A stretch of 64,000 bases of DNA from Trametes villosa (taxonomy: Eukaryota; Basidiomycota; Agaricomycetes; Polyporales; Polyporaceae), in assembly GCA_002964805.2 (NCBI GenBank), contig PUDQ02000045.1, forward strand, positions 84,844-148,843. Direction: 5' to 3'. Under the pieces are notes generated by a model, which was not told where the DNA came from, did not search any database, and was given only the letters and a program-made list of their open reading frames with translations. Positions within the stretch are counted from its first letter, which is position 1, and the number at the start of each line of letters is the position of its first letter. Shown one piece after another: positions 30,864 through 41,198 of the stretch. The position numbers were made by a program, and so were the translations under genes.

Positions 30864-33206
30864 TCACATCTCCTGTCCTATAAGACACTCCATAGGAATA
30901 TTGTATGGGGCATACCCCCGCCGCCGAAGCTCATCTACGATATATTCGTTCCGCCGCTTAATCGCCTCATCGAGGAAGAAATTATACCGGTCAACCTGCA
31001 TCTCCCGAACGATGGGCTGAAACTTGTCTGCCCACACGTTCGCCTGCTCAGCTGCAGACGAGTTGAACCACCACTTCCCATCCCCAGTGCGCAACTCGGG
31101 CCATATGTAAGGGTTGCAATGTGTACCGCACACCACATCGGTTTCCTTATGCTTACACTTGAAATGGAAAACGTCGACCGGAAGAGCACAGTGCGCGAAA
31201 TGAGCGCGTGTTTGCGCATCGGCGTTCTGAAGCACTGCCCAAAGGCGACAGTTCTGATCATGCCACATCACCTGTGGCACGGATGCCGGGGTGGGGAATA
31301 GCGTCTTCCAAAAGTGCTGCCAATGAAGATATGGTTAGAATATTTATTGACACAGTAGCGTAGGACGGAGGCTCACCAGAACACCGTTGACCGCCTTCGA
31401 ACCCATGAACGTCGCTCGGCCTAGTATGACACCGCAAGACGCAACGGCAAGCTCCTCGTTATGCGTCCTACGCTGTCCGAACTGGGCACGGTGCCGCTTA
31501 TTCCCGCTGGAAGACTTCTCGGCATCACATTCGACGCCGCCATTGTCGACAAGACGATCGACATGACCCAGGAGCTTGGCGTCTGCGGGCGGCTCCACAG
31601 TCTCGTTGTCATTGCACAAGATCGGTGCAACACCGGCAGTCTCACGCAGAGCGTCCAGCTGCGTGGGGGTAAGCGTGGTCGTAGGTGTTGCCCCAGTCGT
31701 CTTCGAGCTCGGGTTGAGCTGCTCGAGGCGGCGTCGGAGCTGGAACATAGCTTTGTTTTCGAGGCGTAGATAGTCGTCTAGCGCACGATGGCCAGGTTCG
31801 GAGCATGTGCGATAGTCGCCGACAGCAAGGTTGGTACAAGAGAGAACGGCGCACTCCAGTTCCTTGCCAGAATGCCGAAGACAGTACCGTGCGCCCTTCT
31901 TCATGACAACCGGATCTTTGCAGTCGTGGACGGCGCAGCAGGGATGCCCGATGCTGACACCATCGGTAACACAGGATCGGAGCGCGCCTGCACGGGGGTA
32001 AGTACGGCTGCGATGGAGGAATAAAGGTGGGCGTACGTGTCTGCCCTTCCTCGTCTTTGCTAAGCCAACAGCAGAGATCACACGCGTGACTCCACTGGGG
32101 CTGCCCGGGTCCCGCCATGGCCAGGTTCCGCTTCTGGAGGGCTGGTAGGAGGCGCTCGAACTGAGTCACCGCCAGATGGGGCAGTTCGAGCACAGTGCCA
32201 CGCTCGCTGGCATCCTGCAGGAGAGCGCGGAGGAAAAACGCGTCCCATACGTGCTCGACCTCGACCTCCGGATTAGACGGCCAATCCGTTGGGAAGAGAT
32301 ACCGGTGCCCGTGTTCACGCATGGAGAGGTTGTATACCCGGGCACAGTTGGTCGCGGACGTCCTGTCAAGATGGTGAGACAACTGTACAGCGGGTGCTCC
32401 CGATGCTGAGGTATAGCAACTTACCAAGCGAACACCATCATGTTAGTGAATAGCTCGCATACATCAGCGTCCACGAAGTGATGTGTCGAGACATGTATGC
32501 TAGCGGGAGGTTCGGCGTAGTATGTGCGCAAGGTCGCCTGGTGGTGCACATAATACCCAGGATGATAGCGGGTCTTGCAGCCTGGATATAGAACGTCAGA
32601 CACCCTGCGCATCCAGAGAGGCAAGTGTACGTACCACGACAATATAGGGATGTCGTCATGATGGGGACCGGCCCCAGGTCAATGGTGAAAAGTGTGGCGG
32701 CATGACTCAACGGATGATCTAGTTCCATCTGTCGTGTCTGTCCTGGGAGCATGGATAGCTCGACGTAGCACGCCGGGTCAAGGCATGTGCGGGTAGGGGG
32801 ACGGAGGTTGCGATAGCCTGGTTTTGGTCAGTACGCCACCTTCGAGTACGACATGAATTGATTGTTGCTCACCGATGCCGTGAGCTGGACCGCACGTTAG
32901 AAACACTTCTATCATCCCCTTGATACGCGGCTCGACCTCGGAGATGCTCAGGTCCCAGATGTCGATTCGGAGAGCGCACCACAACGCTGCCGCCACCGTG
33001 TGATCAATCTTGAGTGCGTCCACTAAGAACTCAGTCACATTCTCAGGCAAGATGTCGGGAGGAGCAGTCGCATAAGAAGGCTGAATAGAAGCAATGTCGG
33101 CCTTCAACCAGCGCGCGAGATCGCAGAACCGTGTCACAGCTTCAAGCTCGATCTCGGACAACTGAGGATACCCGAGGAGTCGACGGGCGAGGGGCTGCAG
33201 CTTCAT
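30864..33206 (-). CDS. KDZ-associated transposase with CxC5/CxC6 cysteine clusters
   Basis: Six exons, complement(30864..31316, 31377..31987, 32037..32362, 32425..32581, 32635..32817, 32873..33206), join in phase to 687 residues with no stop. A CxC5-like cluster lies at about 117-190 (CLDPACY ... LYCRGCKTRYHPGYYVHH). A CxC6-like cluster lies at about 338-410 (GHPCCAVHDC, YCLRHSGKELECAVLSC, CSEPGH). The C-terminal catalytic region of KDZ transposases follows: SCGVILGRATFMGSKAVNG, VMWHDQNC, LPVDVFHFKCKHKETD, HCNPYIWPEL, then the SSAAEQANVW block and MQVDRYNFFLDEAIKRRN. KDZ enzymes are RNase H-fold transposases of fungal DNA transposons. This copy looks intact. Its stop codon lies 75 bp from that of the convergent RTC4-like gene, and its 5' end faces the right end of the unit. 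Confidence 0.8.
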
Positions 33207-33656
33207 GGTACGAGAGGGTGGGCATGGCCCCGAGGGCGCAAAAAATGCTGTATTATGTATGGTACGGTACAGGCCACTGCGTGGAGTTCGTCAGCAGTCT
33301 ATCGGGTCCGTGCAACGCAGGGACATACCTAGGTACTTCGAGACAAACCCCAATAGCTTACAAGTAGTCCATTAACGCTATTCGGAGAGCATCACCGCGG
33401 GTGGCGTGGCGGCGGGGTGGCGTCGAACAGCGACGAGAGGAGGCGGCACAGTGACGACGAGACGGTAGGAGGAGAGCAAAGCGGGGAGCGCAACCGCGCG
33501 CGATGGCTGTCACGAAATTGGCGACAAGCTGTAACTGGAGTCACTAAGCGTGACGCTCGCTGTTAGCGCCTGTTCCGTTGTTCCGCAGAACATGTTCCGC
33601 GGAACGCCCATGCCAGGGGACCGGACTTTCTGGCCCCTTCCGGGCGTTCATGGAGC
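33207..33656. other. KDZ promoter region, right end of the unit and Plavaka junction
   Basis: The first part (33,207 to about 33,490) would be the promoter and leader of the KDZ transposase and ends in the proposed inverted repeat. The part from 33,491 to about 33,656 shows no similarity to the Plavaka residues expected there. It includes a 22-bp tandem duplication (TTCATGGAGCATCCGGAGCT and a one-base variant, about 33,648-33,691) that runs into the resumed Plavaka frame. Confidence 0.4.
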
Positions 33657-35833
33657 ATCCGGAGCTCGTTCATGGAGCATCTGGAGCTCGTTCGCTGCTC
33701 GGACGGCTACTACCGCAAGGTGGTGTATGGGCTGGGCCCGTATATCGCCGACTACCCTGAACAGGCACTCCTTGCTTGCATTGTTCAAGGCTGGTGCCCG
33801 ACGTAAGTAAACGAGTCGCCATCTTGCTTACAGAGTGCTCTGACCACCAATCGATCTAGTTGCACGGCGGCTAACAAGGATCTCGACGGCCCCGGCGCTG
33901 GCCGGAGATCTCGAGAACACACGGATGGTCTCGTCGCGATGTTCGAGCTCGGGGAGCTGTGGGACAACTACGGCATAGTAGGCGATGTCGTTGTCAGTCG
34001 TTGCGGATATCTAGGGTGAAGTGCTTCTGACAGTGTACCAAACTTCGCAGCCGTATACAAACACCTTTCCCCGCGCTGATATTCATGAACTCATGGCTCC
34101 GGATATCCTCCATCAACTCGTGAAGGGGACATTCAAGGACCATTTGGTCGCGTGGGTCGAGTCCTTCATCACCGCGACTCACGGAAAGTCTCGCAGAGTT
34201 CAGGTGCTCGCAAACCTAGACAGGCGGTGAGTGGTTCACAACTGAGCTATGCATCCCGGGGCCGCGCAGCTGACTTTCGTAACCATGCAAACGGGGCAGA
34301 CTCGCCGTTGTTCCTCCGTTTTCCCGGTTGAGGCGCTTTCGGGAGGGGCGAGGCTTCAAGCAATGGACGGGCGACGATTTGAAGGCGCTTATGAAGGTAA
34401 GCCTTTGTCTCATGCTGCCTTGTTCAATCTTGGAGAGGCCACTGACGATTCCTAGGTCTATCTGCCCGCTCTTCACGGTCTACTCCCCACAGATGTACTG
34501 CGCTCTGTCAGGGTGTTCCTGGAGTTCTGCTACATCGTCCGACGCGACGTCCATTCCGAGGCGTCTCTCAACCAGTTGAAAGACGCTCTCGCGCGTTTCC
34601 ACCAACACCGAGAGGTCTTTCGCACAGCCGGAGTACGAGAGGATGGCTTCTCGCTGCCTCGCCAGCACTCAATGGTGCACTATGAACGACGCATCTGGGA
34701 CTTCGGCGCACCAAACGGGCTATGTACCTCCATCACCGAGTCGAAACATATTCAGGCTGTCAAGGAGCCTTGGCGGCGGTCGAACCACTTCGAGGCACTC
34801 GGTCAAATGTTGCTCACCAATCAGCGCATGGACAAGCTCGCGGCGAGCCGCGTCGCCTTCGAAGATCGCGGAATGCTGGAGGGAACGTATCTCAGAGAGG
34901 TACAGCTTGCACTCGGTTCGTGAAATTGCTGCTGTCGGCTGAACGTGCCTGAAATACTAACCCATGGCCACAAGATCCCAATGCTGTACAGCCATCTCGA
35001 AGAGGTCCTCGCGGCCGAAACGTCCAATCTCGAGGGCGCGATGCCGGAAGTACGGCCGATGAGGAGCCAGAGATTCTTGCCGACGTCAGTCTATCCGTCG
35101 GGGTGAGTATGCTTTCTTGCTCGCTCTTTACAGTACATGAGAGTCGCTGCTGACAGAAGCATACTGCTAGAAAGTCTCTCAGGATATCCTCACGCTCAGC
35201 AGCAAGCTCCGCGTCCCATCCCTTGTCGATCTGGTCCGCCGATTCCTCTTCCACCAGCTGAATCCAGACAGCGGAAGGTCGGGGGTGAGCCTACCCCTCC
35301 GCGATTGCCCGGCCTTCAACCAGCGCGTGAGCGTTCACCAATCCGCCGAAGCTACGTTTTATGCTCCTAGCGATCCGTCTGGAATGGCCGGCATCCGTCG
35401 AGAGTTCATCCGAGCCACTCGTTCTTGGCGGAAGAAGCATCCCCGGTACGACTGTGTCTTCGTGAACAAGGACTCCGCCCTGCCCAGACTGTTTGGCCTG
35501 GACGTAGCGAGAGTTCGCTGCTTTTTCTCTTTCAAGTATAACACCGCACTCTACGAATGCGCCTTGGTTCACTGGTATGCTCAAGTTGGGGATAGGCCGG
35601 ATGAAGACACCGGCATGTGGATTGTGCGGCCCAGCTTTCTACGGGGGCGTCTCCCTCTTCTTTCCGTCATCTCTGTTGACTCTATATTCCGCGCAGCTCA
35701 CCTTATTGGCGTGAGTAAAGGCAGCAAGGTGAACTTGGTAAAGCTTGGCTATCACAAGTCTCTCGATACCTTCGAACGGTTTTATGTTAACAAATATATA
35801 GACCACCACGCCTTTGAGCTTTTACATATCTAG
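33657..35833 (+). pseudogene. Plavaka-type transposase, C-terminal half
   Basis: The Plavaka frame resumes near 33,670 with ELVRCSDGYYRKVVYGLG and runs to a stop at 35,831-35,833. Exon ends that keep phase include ..33802, 33860..33992, 34051..34226, 34300..34396, 34456.. and a last exon starting near 35,171. Diagnostic blocks are YIADYPEQALLACIVQGWCP, RADIHELMAPDILHQLVKGT, RGFKQWTGDDLKALMK, LEFCYIVRRDVH, LPRQHSMVHYERRI, PNGLCTSITESKHIQAVKEP and, at the end, RYDCVFVNKD, DEDTGMWIV and YVNKYIDHHAFELL. No stop is seen inside the exons. About 80 residues that should lie between this half and the one at 15.2-17.1 kb were not found. Together the halves are one transposase gene broken by the nested KDZ unit. 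Confidence 0.8.
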
Positions 35834-37494
35834 GCCGCTATATGTCTACTACACCACGCTACCTCGAGTATCTATGTATCCACCGTTGCTGCGAACATGG
35901 AAAGTCAAGCACACCGCTCTCCGCCTCCATCTGCACCAGGCCCTGCTGCCCCACCTCCTTCCTGCCCACTCCGATCTGGCATCTGCCCAGACACAGACGC
36001 ACGAGCACACTCGTCCAGCCGCAGATGCGTATACGCGCCCGCGCATGCTCCGAGTTCTCCTGTGTCTGGCTCTGAAGCCCTCGTGCGCCGCCCGCCACTC
36101 ACGCAAGTCCTATGTTCCCCCACGCTTGCCGCAGCTCACGTCAACAAAGTTTGTGAGTTCACACAAGTACACCTCGTTGTCATGCACGTTCTCGCGCGCC
36201 GCGTGGAATTCCAAGCCGACGGAGCGCAGATTTTGGGGACCGACCCCGCGGCGGGGGCGAGAGCCCCATGCGAGGAGGCACTGCTAAGCCATGAGCGATA
36301 CGCGCGACGCGCGCGGCATGGACGACGCGATTGACTTCGGTCGCCTACGCTGCTCGGCGCCCATCATCCCGCCACGCGCCACGCCGCTGTAGTATAGGGA
36401 CACGCTCGTCAACGCGTACATGGGTAAGTCGTACGGGTGGACTGCCGTACTGCTGTAGCCGTCTGTACGAAACAGAGCCCCTGAAATGCGCGCAATGATA
36501 CTGTCAGTAGGCTTTCGAGAGGACGCACCCGTGACTCCGATGGATCCCTGCTCGAGTGAACTGGCCTTGGACTATTCGGCAATCGGGTACGATAGCTACA
36601 CGTCCGTGTATAATCTCTTGATAAATCTGAATGGCGTTCTGCGCGTTGACCTCGCGCGAAGCTTCACGTTAACGCGACGCTTGAGCGATCTTTGAGTTCG
36701 GAAGACGACTTTCAAATTTTGAAGTACTTTCCGGCAATCGTGGGTTTTCGGAGGGGAGTGAGCAGACTGTTTGTAATTCCAGAGTTTTTGCATACTTCGA
36801 GAGCGATAGTATCCCGAGGGGTTGCAAAACAGTCATAGTCGCGAAGAAAGTTTCAAACAGCCTCGGGGACAAGCGTCCGCGTGAGATCACGTGATCACAT
36901 GGCTAATACGCGCCGAAGCCACGCGCGGGGATAGCGTTGTTCACATCCACCATCTACTCAATGCTCCCTGACCTTTCGACGTGGTTAGTATGTTCTTTTC
37001 ACACCATTATGCACATCTATATCTCCTATGCGCTACGGAGAATTCACCACTGACGATTCCGGCCTCCAGCTTCAGGTACGTCCCAACTCCCTGCGACGTG
37101 GCAAACGCGCCACCCTCGTCTCTTGGCCTAAGCCCCCTGGAATTCGACGGTGAGTTCTAACATGGAGATATGTCGCTCTTCACGTGCTTTGAGTGCTATG
37201 TACGCTTTGTATTCGGAGCTGGAGGACTTGCTTGCTAGGCTGGGGCTATGGTCAGCGCCAACAAATCCTTCTATGCTCGGCTCTTCCGCTCATAGCTCTC
37301 TGGACGTCTCTTTGCTTGCTTTACAGAATCAATGGAGGTAGGCTTCGCGTGACGCATGTGGACGAGGGCTCATTTTGGCAGGTCTCATCTGCGTCTGTGA
37401 CACACCATATCTCGGATGCACGCGACTACACTCGTAACTCGTGCTCTGAACTCGATTTGTGTCTGTCGTGCGCAGGCAGGTCGTCCTCGTCTAT
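35834..37494. other. no gene assigned
   Basis: An ORF of 145 residues (35,897-36,334) is rich in proline and alanine and matches nothing I recognise; I do not call it. The rest is stop-rich on both strands. The outer end of the Plavaka element should lie in this stretch but could not be placed. Confidence 0.3.
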
Positions 37495-37502
37495 ATCTCA
37501 GC
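37495..37502. repeat. probable target site duplication ATCTCAGC, left copy of the MULE
   Basis: ATCTCAGC occurs directly outside the left inverted repeat and again at 43,640-43,647 outside the right one. Eight bases are within the usual range for Mutator-like elements (8-11 bp). Confidence 0.6.
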
Positions 37503-38060
37503 ACAAGCTGTGGTAGTTATAATATAACATGTACCGTCTAATAGCCCAGAGCGCATTACATTAGGAACCGTAGGGCTTTTATTATAACATTTTCCGGCCC
37601 TCCCGCCCTATTAGCAGCCCGGGCACCTGCCTAATACGGCCGATTTCGGCGGGTGGCTGCTTATCAGCCCGGGCCCTTCTTATCTCTTGTAGATAACACA
37701 CTAATCTCATCAATCCGAGCTTCCGGCCACCCGGGTGGCGCGGGAATACGAGCGCTTTGGCTCTCGGCTGGGAACCGCCCCAATTAGGCAGGTTCCCCTC
37801 ATCCCACCTCCCCTAGGCAGCTCTCCCTCCCCGTATCTCGTGCGTTCCGCATCCGATTCGCCCCGCAAGTGGCTCCTCGGATTCGCATTTTCAAGGGCTA
37901 CACGATGCGACGAACGCGCAATTATTCCGGTAGGTACTTATGTTGCTACATAGTGATCACCTAAGCCCCCTTGGGCGACGCGATCCAGGCGATATCTCGC
38001 CCGTTTCGCGTCGCACCGTGGCGCGTTTGGGCTCCCCAGAAAGAGGCTGCAAAGAGCTTT
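37503..38060 (+). repeat. left terminal inverted repeat of the MULE
   Basis: Inverted copy of about 43,070-43,639. The inner part contains sequence matching the start of the transposase-derived ORF on the other side (complement of the ARLASPRGA...RKRLNRAF region). Confidence 0.75.
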
Positions 38061-39135
38061 CTGTCGAGACCATGCGCGCGCGATTCCGCCCAGCGGTTCG
38101 CGTTCGGTGCTCTGCCCATCTAGGGAAGCAGCACAGAATCCCCTCCCAGGCTGTACATCGCTCAATTCGCCTAAGATGCGGCTTAAACTTTGTACAGCCT
38201 CCCACAACATGATGGTCGTTCGCTCATCCGAGTTTTCAGCCCAGGTAGAATATGTAGAAAATAGTAGAAAGCACCGTTCTAGGGCCCTGCCCCTGGACGA
38301 CGATTTCCTCCATATCTCGGGCGTCCGGACGCGCGCCGCCACCGCGTGCATACCCCCGGAAAGCTGCATTCAGCAGCTTTCTGACGGTATGCTTGCTGTG
38401 GCGATCTGACCGCTCGTCGTTGCGCAGCCCCTTGTCCCCCTCCCCATGTTACTCTCCCCCTTCGCCTCCCTTCCCTTCACTCAGCTGCACTTTTCTGAGC
38501 AATACAGACCATGCCCAGGTAGACCCCAGTGCTCAGGTAGATATCTGAGCTGCCCTCTTATGTACACAATTGTGCAATACTATGTAATGGTACAATATTG
38601 CCAATCTGGCACCTTGAGAGTCCCACATAGTACCCCATGGCCGGTGATGGCTGTAATGGGTCAAGTAGAAGATATTCAGGCTATATAGTGCTATTGTATT
38701 ACCTTTCCAGGGAATCCAGAATGGAGGCAAACGGAGAGGAACTTGAAGATATATGTATTTTATACCTCTGGATGGGCTCCTTCCAGTGCTGTACTGCATG
38801 CAAGCCCGGGGCAGCCGCCGAGACCGTCTTAAACTTCAGGTTAATCACCCAACAGGTTTGCTCGGGGATTCAAACTCCGCTGTGGCTGCATCAGTTCGCG
38901 CCACAGCGGAGGTCCGGCGTCTACTCATATGTCGCGCGCGGCCCCGCGCGACGGGCGCTTAAGGCGCGCGACCGCGTTCAACGCCGCGCGACGTCGCGCG
39001 CACGGCGCGCGCGAGCGTCGGCCTCGCGCGCGCTTTGTTTGTTTCTGTATGTAGCTCGTTCCTAGGTAGCACGTGCTCCCTGGACCTACAAACCGCCGTT
39101 GAGGCGGAATAGCGTAGATACAATTAAAACGGTTA
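38061..39135. other. MULE internal non-coding region
   Basis: No gene is seen. A CGCG-rich stretch lies at about 38,930-39,030 (repeated GCGCGCGAC-like words). The stop codon of the transposase-derived gene, read across the copia insertion, is at 39,136-39,138. Confidence 0.35.
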
Positions 39136-39181
39136 CTACAGCATACCAAATGTGAGACTCGGGTCAGCATCCCTGCGCCCG

Positions 39182-39186
39182 CGGAC
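39182..39186. repeat. target site duplication CGGAC, left copy of the copia-type element
   Basis: CGGAC stands directly before the left LTR and at 41,194-41,198 directly after the right LTR. Confidence 0.9.
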
Positions 39187-39402
39187 TGTTGGACGGAGTG
39201 TGGGGCGCCTCTGCCCTCACTCGGGGTTCTGGGGGCCACGGTGTCTGGGGTCCTCCCCTGGGTGCCAGCTCGCCGCTGTGCTGTAGCTACAGGCTCTCTT
39301 TGTACCGCTATCTACTGCTCTACCCACCTGCTTGCTAGTCTGCTTGCTTGCTGCCCAATATCTGCTTGATATCTCCTCGACTCAGTGCACCAGTTTCCGA
39401 CA
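39187..39402 (+). repeat. 5' LTR (216 bp) of the copia-type element
   Basis: Starts TGTTGGACGG and ends TTTCCGACA. It matches 40,978-41,193 with one visible difference. Confidence 0.92.
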
Positions 39403-39425
39403 GGTTATGAGCCCTGCCACGCTGG
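39403..39425 (+). other. primer-binding site for half initiator tRNA-Met
   Basis: The bases right after the 5' LTR, GGTTATGAGCCCTGCC, are complementary to the anticodon arm of fungal initiator tRNA-Met (GCAGGGCUCAUAACC). Drosophila copia uses the same half-tRNA priming. The match goes on for a few bases into the D-arm side. Confidence 0.75.
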
Positions 39426-39690
39426 ATTAAACCCAAAGCTCAACAACTGGTGCTGTCTTCATTTTCCACTCTTTTCCACTGCTTTGTCTTCCTCCACGTC
39501 CCTTCAGCAACTCTGTGCTTCACTCCTTGATCATTCTCAAACTCAGTCCTTCAACTGAGCTCATCCCCCACTCTTTGTGTTGCACTTCCTTTTTGGGCGC
39601 ACGGCATCGCGTCGCACTACCATATTTGGTAGCACAACCACCTACCAGCGCCTATCCCCATTTCACGCTGTCCCCCCTGCCTCATCGACC

Positions 39691-40839
39691 ATGACGACCC
39701 CTACCGATCTCTCCAAGGTCAAGATCATTGTCACCAATGCGATCTCCAACTTCCCCCCTACCAGCCAGCTCGATGGCAACAACTGGGCGACGTTCTCGAC
39801 GGAGGTGGAGATGTCGATGTACACGGTGGATGAACGGGTCTGGGCCCATTTCACAGGCGAGTCTGTCCGTCCCTCCCCCGACACGGCCGTTGCCTCCCGC
39901 GATGCGGACATCAAGGCCTGGGACGTCATCGAGAACCTCGCGTTCTTGTTCCTCTGGCGCACGGTCAAGGACGTCACCCTCAAGTCCGCCCACATCAAGA
40001 AGGGCACCCCCGTTGCGACCATCTGGTCGAGCCTGAAGGGGGTCTACGAGAAGGACACCCGCTCCCGCCGCTTTGAGCTCAAGCGTGCACTATACAACCC
40101 GGTGCACGACTCCACGAAGCCTATCGGCGACTACGTGCAGGCGATCGTCCACGCCAGTGAGTCCCTCACCGCCCTTGGCCACACTCCCCCCTCCGTCGAT
40201 GTCGTCGACTCCATCATCATGCACCTCGACACCTCCCACCCCCAGTGGCGACTTGTGCGCAACCTCCTCACTACCCGCACCTCGGACCCGACTCTCGACG
40301 AACTCCGCAGTCTCCTCACCGAGCATGAGAACGTCGAGAAGCTCGATGAGCAGGCCGAGGGCGCGGGTGGTGCGCCGTCCGCACTCTACACTGGTGGGAA
40401 GGGGAAGGGGAAGGGGAAGGACAGGAAGCCGAAGAAGACGCGTCGTCATTCCCCTAGTCCCGCGCGTTCCGAGTCGGACACCGATCATGGCGGTCAGTCG
40501 TCCTCTGGTACGGATGACCAGTCGTTCTCTTGGCTCAACCCCAGGGATCCCATCCGCGACTGCCACCGCTGTGGTCGACGTGGTCACCTCGCTCGCCACT
40601 GCATGTTCGACATGCCAGACGACATCAGGGACAAGCTCGCCCGGGCGCGACGTGCCAGCAAGAAGGCCTTCCATGCATCCCTCGGTCTCCCCAGCGACGA
40701 CAACCTCAGCGACGCAATGGCTGGTGCCGCCCTTGGCTCGGACAGCGACTCAGGCGAGTCCTTCTCTGCTGCCCTCCTCCCGAACTTCGTCGGCACCGCG
40801 CAAGAACGTCGCGCCCTCGTCAAGCGCATTCAGGCGTAG
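39691..40839 (+). CDS. gag: Ty1/copia-type Gag
   Basis: The ORF of 382 residues starts MTTPTDLSKVKIIVTNAI; an upstream in-frame ATG at 39,577 exists, but the 39,691 start fits the family's N-terminus better. Residues about 20-240 form the copia Gag (UBN2-type) helical domain: LDGNNWATFSTEVEMSMY, WRTVKDVTLKSAHIKKG, a TIWSSLKGVYEKD helix and KRALYNPVHDSTKPIGDYVQ. A basic linker (KGKGKGKDRKPKKTRRH) follows, then a CCHC zinc knuckle at about 291-304 (CHRCGRRGHLARHC), which binds RNA. The C-terminus is acidic. It is the only protein of the element and would form particles that package its RNA. There is no break. Confidence 0.9.
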   Translation: MTTPTDLSKVKIIVTNAISNFPPTSQLDGNNWATFSTEVEMSMYTVDERVWAHFTGESVRPSPDTAVASRDADIKAWDVIENLAFLFLWRTVKDVTLKSAHIKKGTPVATIWSSLKGVYEKDTRSRRFELKRALYNPVHDSTKPIGDYVQAIVHASESLTALGHTPPSVDVVDSIIMHLDTSHPQWRLVRNLLTTRTSDPTLDELRSLLTEHENVEKLDEQAEGAGGAPSALYTGGKGKGKGKDRKPKKTRRHSPSPARSESDTDHGGQSSSGTDDQSFSWLNPRDPIRDCHRCGRRGHLARHCMFDMPDDIRDKLARARRASKKAFHASLGLPSDDNLSDAMAGAALGSDSDSGESFSAALLPNFVGTAQERRALVKRIQA

Positions 40840-40977
40840 GAGTCCGTTGGAGTTCAGTGGGAGGTTGTGCAGGGTCAGTGGGAGCACGTGCGGACGTTGG
40901 ACTTCACGGTTCGTTTTTTGTTTGTTTGCTTGCGCATTTGTGGACTCCCCTCGTTGTGGTCTTTCGGCGAGTGGGAG

Positions 40978-41193
40978 TGTTGGACGGAGTGTGGGGCGCC
41001 TCTGCCCTCACTCGGGGTTCTGGGGGCCACGGTGTCTGGGGTCCTCCCCTGGGTGCCAGCTCGCCGCTGTGCTGTAGCTACAGGCTCTCTTTGTACCGCT
41101 ATCTACTGCTCTACCCACCTGCTTGCTAGTCTGCTTGCTTGCTGCCCGATATCTGCTTGATATCTCCTCGACTCAGTGCACCAGTTTCCGACA
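40978..41193 (+). repeat. 3' LTR (216 bp) of the copia-type element
   Basis: Matches 39,187-39,402 with one visible difference. The bases before it, GAGTGGGAG, are a short polypurine tract. Confidence 0.92.
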
Positions 41194-41198
41194 CGGAC
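41194..41198. repeat. target site duplication CGGAC, right copy
   Basis: Matches 39,182-39,186. Confidence 0.9.

Larger units (their letters stand above)
17081..33490. mobile_element. KDZ-type transposon unit carrying an RTC4-like gene, inserted in Plavaka
   Basis: This segment separates the two halves of the Plavaka gene. It holds two convergent genes whose stop codons are about 75 bp apart: an RTC4-domain gene (plus strand) and a CxC5/CxC6 KDZ-associated transposase (minus strand). Near its ends is a short inverted repeat: GCGCTGGCCGCTTTGCTCT at about 17,080-17,098, and the complement of a version with two changes at about 33,473-33,491. Without the nested chromovirus the unit is about 6.0 kb. 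I could not find a target duplication, and about 80 residues of Plavaka seem to be missing at the junction. The exact borders and the inverted repeat are therefore tentative. Confidence 0.5.
39187..41193 (+). mobile_element. gag-only Ty1/copia element (TR-GAG type), 2,007 bp
   Basis: Two 216-bp LTRs (39,187-39,402 and 40,978-41,193; one difference seen, CCCAATATC against CCCGATATC) are flanked by a 5-bp duplication, CGGAC. Between them lie a primer-binding site, one ORF for a copia-type Gag, and a short purine-rich stretch before the 3' LTR. There are only 138 bp between the gag stop and the 3' LTR, so protease, integrase and reverse transcriptase are all absent. It would need these from a relative. 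The near-identical LTRs point to recent insertion. Confidence 0.88.

Noticed and set aside
35897..36334. Gene of 145 residues
   Set aside because: Proline/alanine-rich composition, no domain, no splice support; likely chance in GC-rich DNA.
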